From an uncultured Eubacteriales bacterium (GTDB lineage Bacteria > Bacillota > Clostridia > Oscillospirales > Acutalibacteraceae), in NCBI GenBank assembly GCA_934675165.1, contig CAKUPP010000036.1:1-7394 (forward strand): DNA of 7,394 bases, written 5' to 3'. The notes under the pieces were generated by a model that saw nothing but the letters and a program-made list of their open reading frames with translations, made no database searches and was not told where the DNA came from. The position numbers and the translations under genes are program-made. Positions within the stretch are counted from its first letter, which is position 1. The number at the start of each line of letters is the position of its first letter. This document shows, piece by piece, positions 5,240 to 7,394 of this stretch.

Positions 5240-6432
5240 AAAAATTAATCAAAAAAATTTTAGTTTTGGGTTTTGCGGTTACGGGAATGTTTTTATCTTC
5301 AAATAAATGCTTTGCTGATGGGTATGATGTTAATGTGATACTTTTGGGTAATACAGGCGTAGGGAAAACGAATATTGCTAGACGTTTATGTGGAAAAACG
5401 TTTAATGTTAATCATGATCCAACTGGTTGGGCTGACGATGGTGTTGGAGGTTATTGTCGTGAATACATTATCGGTAATGATACATTTAATTGTTATTTTT
5501 TTGACGCTCCTGGATTTTTACAAGAAGATAATCCGGATATTACTCGACAAATTGATTTGGCTCCTATTTCCAATATGTCTTTGGCGCTTGTGGTAGTTGA
5601 CCCAAAAGATGATAACCATGGGGTTCAATATAGGAACAGTGTTCAAGAGGCTTTTGCGCGACATGCAATTTCTTTGCAGGCAAAGAGTCCAAAGTGTGGT
5701 ATAGTTGTGGTTATTAATAAATCTGATTTACTTAGTAGCGTTGAATTGGAAAGAGTTGAAGATCTGATAAAGGCTAGCATGGTTATGTATGAAGGTGTTA
5801 GCGTAAATTCGGCTATTGTTTCTGCTAAAGATAAATCTGATCAATGTGATGCTGGATTTGGTAACTTAGAAAATATTATGAAAGAATTTTTGAGTTCAAA
5901 TAAGAATAATTTTGTTCACAATGAAAAAACATTTTTTAAGTATTGTGCTAAGTGTAAAAGGAAATTTTTTCCGTCAAAGAGTGATCAAGGAAAATATTGT
6001 AGCAGAGATTGTTTGCTAGATGCTGAAGGGTATTTATGTTCTTACAGTAAGTGTTCTAGTCGAATGAGAAATGAAAAGTTTTTAAAAAATGATCCGGGTG
6101 TCGAGGAATATAATGGTAATTACTACTGTGGTGATCGTTGTCTCCATGATGATAAAGGAAAAGTTTGTGGCAATGATAAAAATTGTCCAAATATGAGACC
6201 GAAACTTTTGCCGTATGAAGGAGTTGGAAGTTATTACCCAAAATCTAAGGCTAGGTATTGCGATAAACATTGTAGAGAAGAAAAAGAATATCATCAATGC
6301 CCTAAGTGTTTGAAATCTTTTGCTCCTAATGATCCAGATGCTACAAAAGGAAAACAGCAAGATCCCACCACATGGTATTGTTCAGAAAAATGTAGAGCTG
6401 CTGCAGAGGATGGTAGTTGTTGTATAATGTAA
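5236..6432 (+). CDS. Exported GTPase with four Cys4 modules and a C-terminal CaaX box (398 aa)
   Basis: ATG at 5236 overlaps the previous stop (ATGA) and follows AAGGA at 5221-5225. Residues 1-27 are a signal peptide with probable cleavage at CFA/DG; there is no lipobox. A complete G domain follows: G1 GNTGVGKT (38-45), a possible G2 threonine T63, G3 DAPGF (90-94), G4 NKSD (161-164) and G5 SAK (196-198). DxPG places it closer to the Era/septin/AIG1-type GTPases than to Ras, which has DTAG. Residues 237-386 hold four tandem modules, each a CxxC-like pair then YCxxxC: C237/C240 with C255/C259, C268/C273 with C298/C302, C311/C317 with C342/C346, and C355/C358 with C382/C386. These probably bind zinc. 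The protein ends GSCCIM, a CaaX match with C395 as acceptor and Met last, as in K-Ras. GTP is not expected outside a bacterium, so activity in a host cytosol is inferred. The exact family is unknown. Confidence 0.93.
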   Translation: MKKLIKKILVLGFAVTGMFLSSNKCFADGYDVNVILLGNTGVGKTNIARRLCGKTFNVNHDPTGWADDGVGGYCREYIIGNDTFNCYFFDAPGFLQEDNPDITRQIDLAPISNMSLALVVVDPKDDNHGVQYRNSVQEAFARHAISLQAKSPKCGIVVVINKSDLLSSVELERVEDLIKASMVMYEGVSVNSAIVSAKDKSDQCDAGFGNLENIMKEFLSSNKNNFVHNEKTFFKYCAKCKRKFFPSKSDQGKYCSRDCLLDAEGYLCSYSKCSSRMRNEKFLKNDPGVEEYNGNYYCGDRCLHDDKGKVCGNDKNCPNMRPKLLPYEGVGSYYPKSKARYCDKHCREEKEYHQCPKCLKSFAPNDPDATKGKQQDPTTWYCSEKCRAAAEDGSCCIM

Positions 6433-6540
6433 AAAAATTATAAAGTAAGATATAAATTTTTTAAAACTGGAAGTGATTTTGTTGATTTAGAGGAATTTCT
6501 AAGTGAAAATATCGCACGATTAGAATATGTTGTTTTTTGA
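6433..6540 (+). other. Open in-frame stretch after the GTPase stop; possible gene remnant
   Basis: Directly after the TAA of the GTPase gene the same frame stays open for 35 codons to TGA at 6538. It has protein-like composition (YKFFKTGSDFVDLEEFL, then ENIARLEYVVF). It has no usual start codon or ribosome binding site. It may be the C-terminal remnant of another gene, a former extension of the GTPase, or chance. The pattern F-x4-x-L-x-E-x-[IV] is loosely like the tail of the 521-residue protein, which would fit tandem duplication, but the similarity is too weak to claim. Confidence 0.3.
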
Positions 6541-6562
6541 ATAGTTATAGTATAAGGCGTTT

Positions 6563-6590
6563 TTTATAAAAGGTAAAAAATGAGTATAAT
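6563..6590 (+). promoter_or_regulatory. Probable promoter of the third exported-protein gene
   Basis: A perfect TATAAT (6585-6590) follows TTTATA (6563-6568) after 16 bases, the same -35 variant seen at the ATPase operon. Transcription would begin near 6597, about 40 bases before the ATG at 6637. This suggests the gene can be expressed separately from the operon ending at 6432. Confidence 0.5.
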
Positions 6591-6636
6591 AGGTATTTTT
6601 AAAATTAAAAAATAAAATCAAGGAAATGTAAGTATT

Positions 6637-7394
6637 ATGAAAAAATCGATTAAAAAATTTTTAGTTTTAAGTTTTATTTTTGCAAGCATGTTTTTGTTTT
6701 CAAATGTGGCATTTGCTCAGGATTATATTTTGAATGTTGCGTTTGTAGGCGATTCTAATTTAACTAGCATCGTGAAAAAAATATTTTACAATAATTGCGT
6801 TTCACAAAGTGATGGCCCGTATACTTGGGGCATACACGCATTAAACGAGCATGATGCATTTCTTTATAGGTTCAGGAATGTAACTGACATAAGTAATATT
6901 GATGAAGAAATTATTTCTGATTGTGATATTGTTTTCATTGCTGTGGATTTTTCGAATTCCACAGCATTGGTAAAAAGAATTGATGATTATATTGGGAAAG
7001 TGCGAAGTATAGTAAGTGAGGATGTCAAAATCGTACTCGTTGGTAAAAATATACAGGGCGGACAACGATATTTGAATTTTTTAAATAGTTTAAAGTGTGT
7101 AAATAATATTGGTTCTGATATTGTTGAAAAGGAAAATTTTGACTTTTTGGTGATTGAAGAAGATTCTGGTATTAGAGAAAGTTTTTTTGAAATAGAGAAG
7201 AAATTGGGTGATTTGGATCGCTTGCAATTAAAACATCCAGAGGGGTTGCCCATAGATGTTTATAATTTTTTATCTATTCGTCGAGTTGAGTGTAAAGTAA
7301 ACGAACATGATGATAAATTAAAACAATTTGATGAGGAACTTATAAATATACGAAGTGAATTTAGAAATGAATTAAATCAATTAGGAAATGATTC
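6637..7394 (+). CDS. Exported degenerate GTPase-like protein with coiled coil (3' partial, first 252 residues)
   Basis: ATG at 6637 follows AAGGA (6620-6624) at a rather long 12-base spacing; the frame is open to the window end. The signal peptide (residues 1-27, cleavage at AFA/QD) and the following strand closely match the GTPase at 5236: MKKSIKKFLVL against MKKLIKKILVL and ILNVAFVGDS against DVNVILLGNT. A G-domain order can be followed: strand 1 ILNVAFVG (31-38), strand 4 DIVFIAVDFSN (97-107), strand 5 KIVLVGKNI (131-139) and FLVIEEDSG (170-178). The P-loop position reads GDSNLTSI, without the GK[ST] lysine, and NKxD has become GKNI, so canonical GTP binding is unlikely. From about residue 213 the protein turns into a charged, coiled-coil-like region (DDKLKQFDEELINIRSEF). 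The coiled coil and membrane anchor at 1-201 suggest how such a protein might end, but that is inference. Confidence 0.85.
   Translation, partial: MKKSIKKFLVLSFIFASMFLFSNVAFAQDYILNVAFVGDSNLTSIVKKIFYNNCVSQSDGPYTWGIHALNEHDAFLYRFRNVTDISNIDEEIISDCDIVFIAVDFSNSTALVKRIDDYIGKVRSIVSEDVKIVLVGKNIQGGQRYLNFLNSLKCVNNIGSDIVEKENFDFLVIEEDSGIRESFFEIEKKLGDLDRLQLKHPEGLPIDVYNFLSIRRVECKVNEHDDKLKQFDEELINIRSEFRNELNQLGND

Noticed and set aside
5299..5318. Lipoprotein signal in the GTPase signal peptide (Cys25)
   Set aside because: The residues before Cys25 (SNK) do not fit a lipobox; CFA/DG fits ordinary signal peptidase cleavage.
6056..6360. Two minus-strand ORFs within the GTPase gene
   Set aside because: They are antisense to the Cys-rich region; their His- and Phe-rich composition is the complement of its coding sequence.

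Overview
The window is AT-rich bacterial DNA. Genes carry strong AAGGAG-type ribosome binding sites, sigma-A-like TATAAT boxes and Sec signal peptides ending in AxA-like sites, which suggests a low-GC Bacillota-type bacterium. A decayed metabolic gene and a set of exported eukaryote-like GTPases point to a host-associated, possibly intracellular lifestyle. The host link and the lineage are inferences; no rRNA or other marker gene is present.

Layout. Bases 1-201 hold the 3' end of a plus-strand gene for a coiled-coil protein with a C-terminal membrane anchor, followed by a GC-rich terminator hairpin. From 850 to 2418 and 601 to 834 a two-gene minus-strand operon encodes an AAA-ATPase-like protein with a C-terminal PD-(D/E)XK nuclease domain and a 77-residue protein of unknown function, with its own promoter at 2450-2478 and a likely terminator near 532-574. 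Between 2508 and 3323, also minus strand, lies a pseudogene: pieces of an acyl-adenylating enzyme (acyl-CoA synthetase type) in three successive frames, followed by what looks like a decayed acyl carrier domain. A perfect 17-bp-stem palindrome (3351-3392) bounds it.

From 3525 to 6432 there is a plus-strand operon: promoter, a 33-codon small ORF containing a long imperfect hairpin, a 521-residue exported protein, and a 398-residue exported GTPase. Start and stop codons overlap at both junctions, so translation is probably coupled. After a 204-bp gap with its own promoter, a third exported protein of the same type begins at 6637 and runs off the window.

The main result is this set of exported G-domain proteins. 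The 398-residue protein has all five GTPase motifs behind a signal peptide, then four tandem four-cysteine modules, and ends in CCIM, a good match to a eukaryotic CaaX prenylation box. The other two share its layout but have lost nucleotide-binding motifs, and one has 26 tripeptide repeats where its P-loop should be. Because GTP and prenyltransferases are found in eukaryotic cytosol, a coherent hypothesis is that these are host-directed effectors that imitate small GTPases. The sequence supports the motifs directly; secretion into a host and lipidation are inferred.
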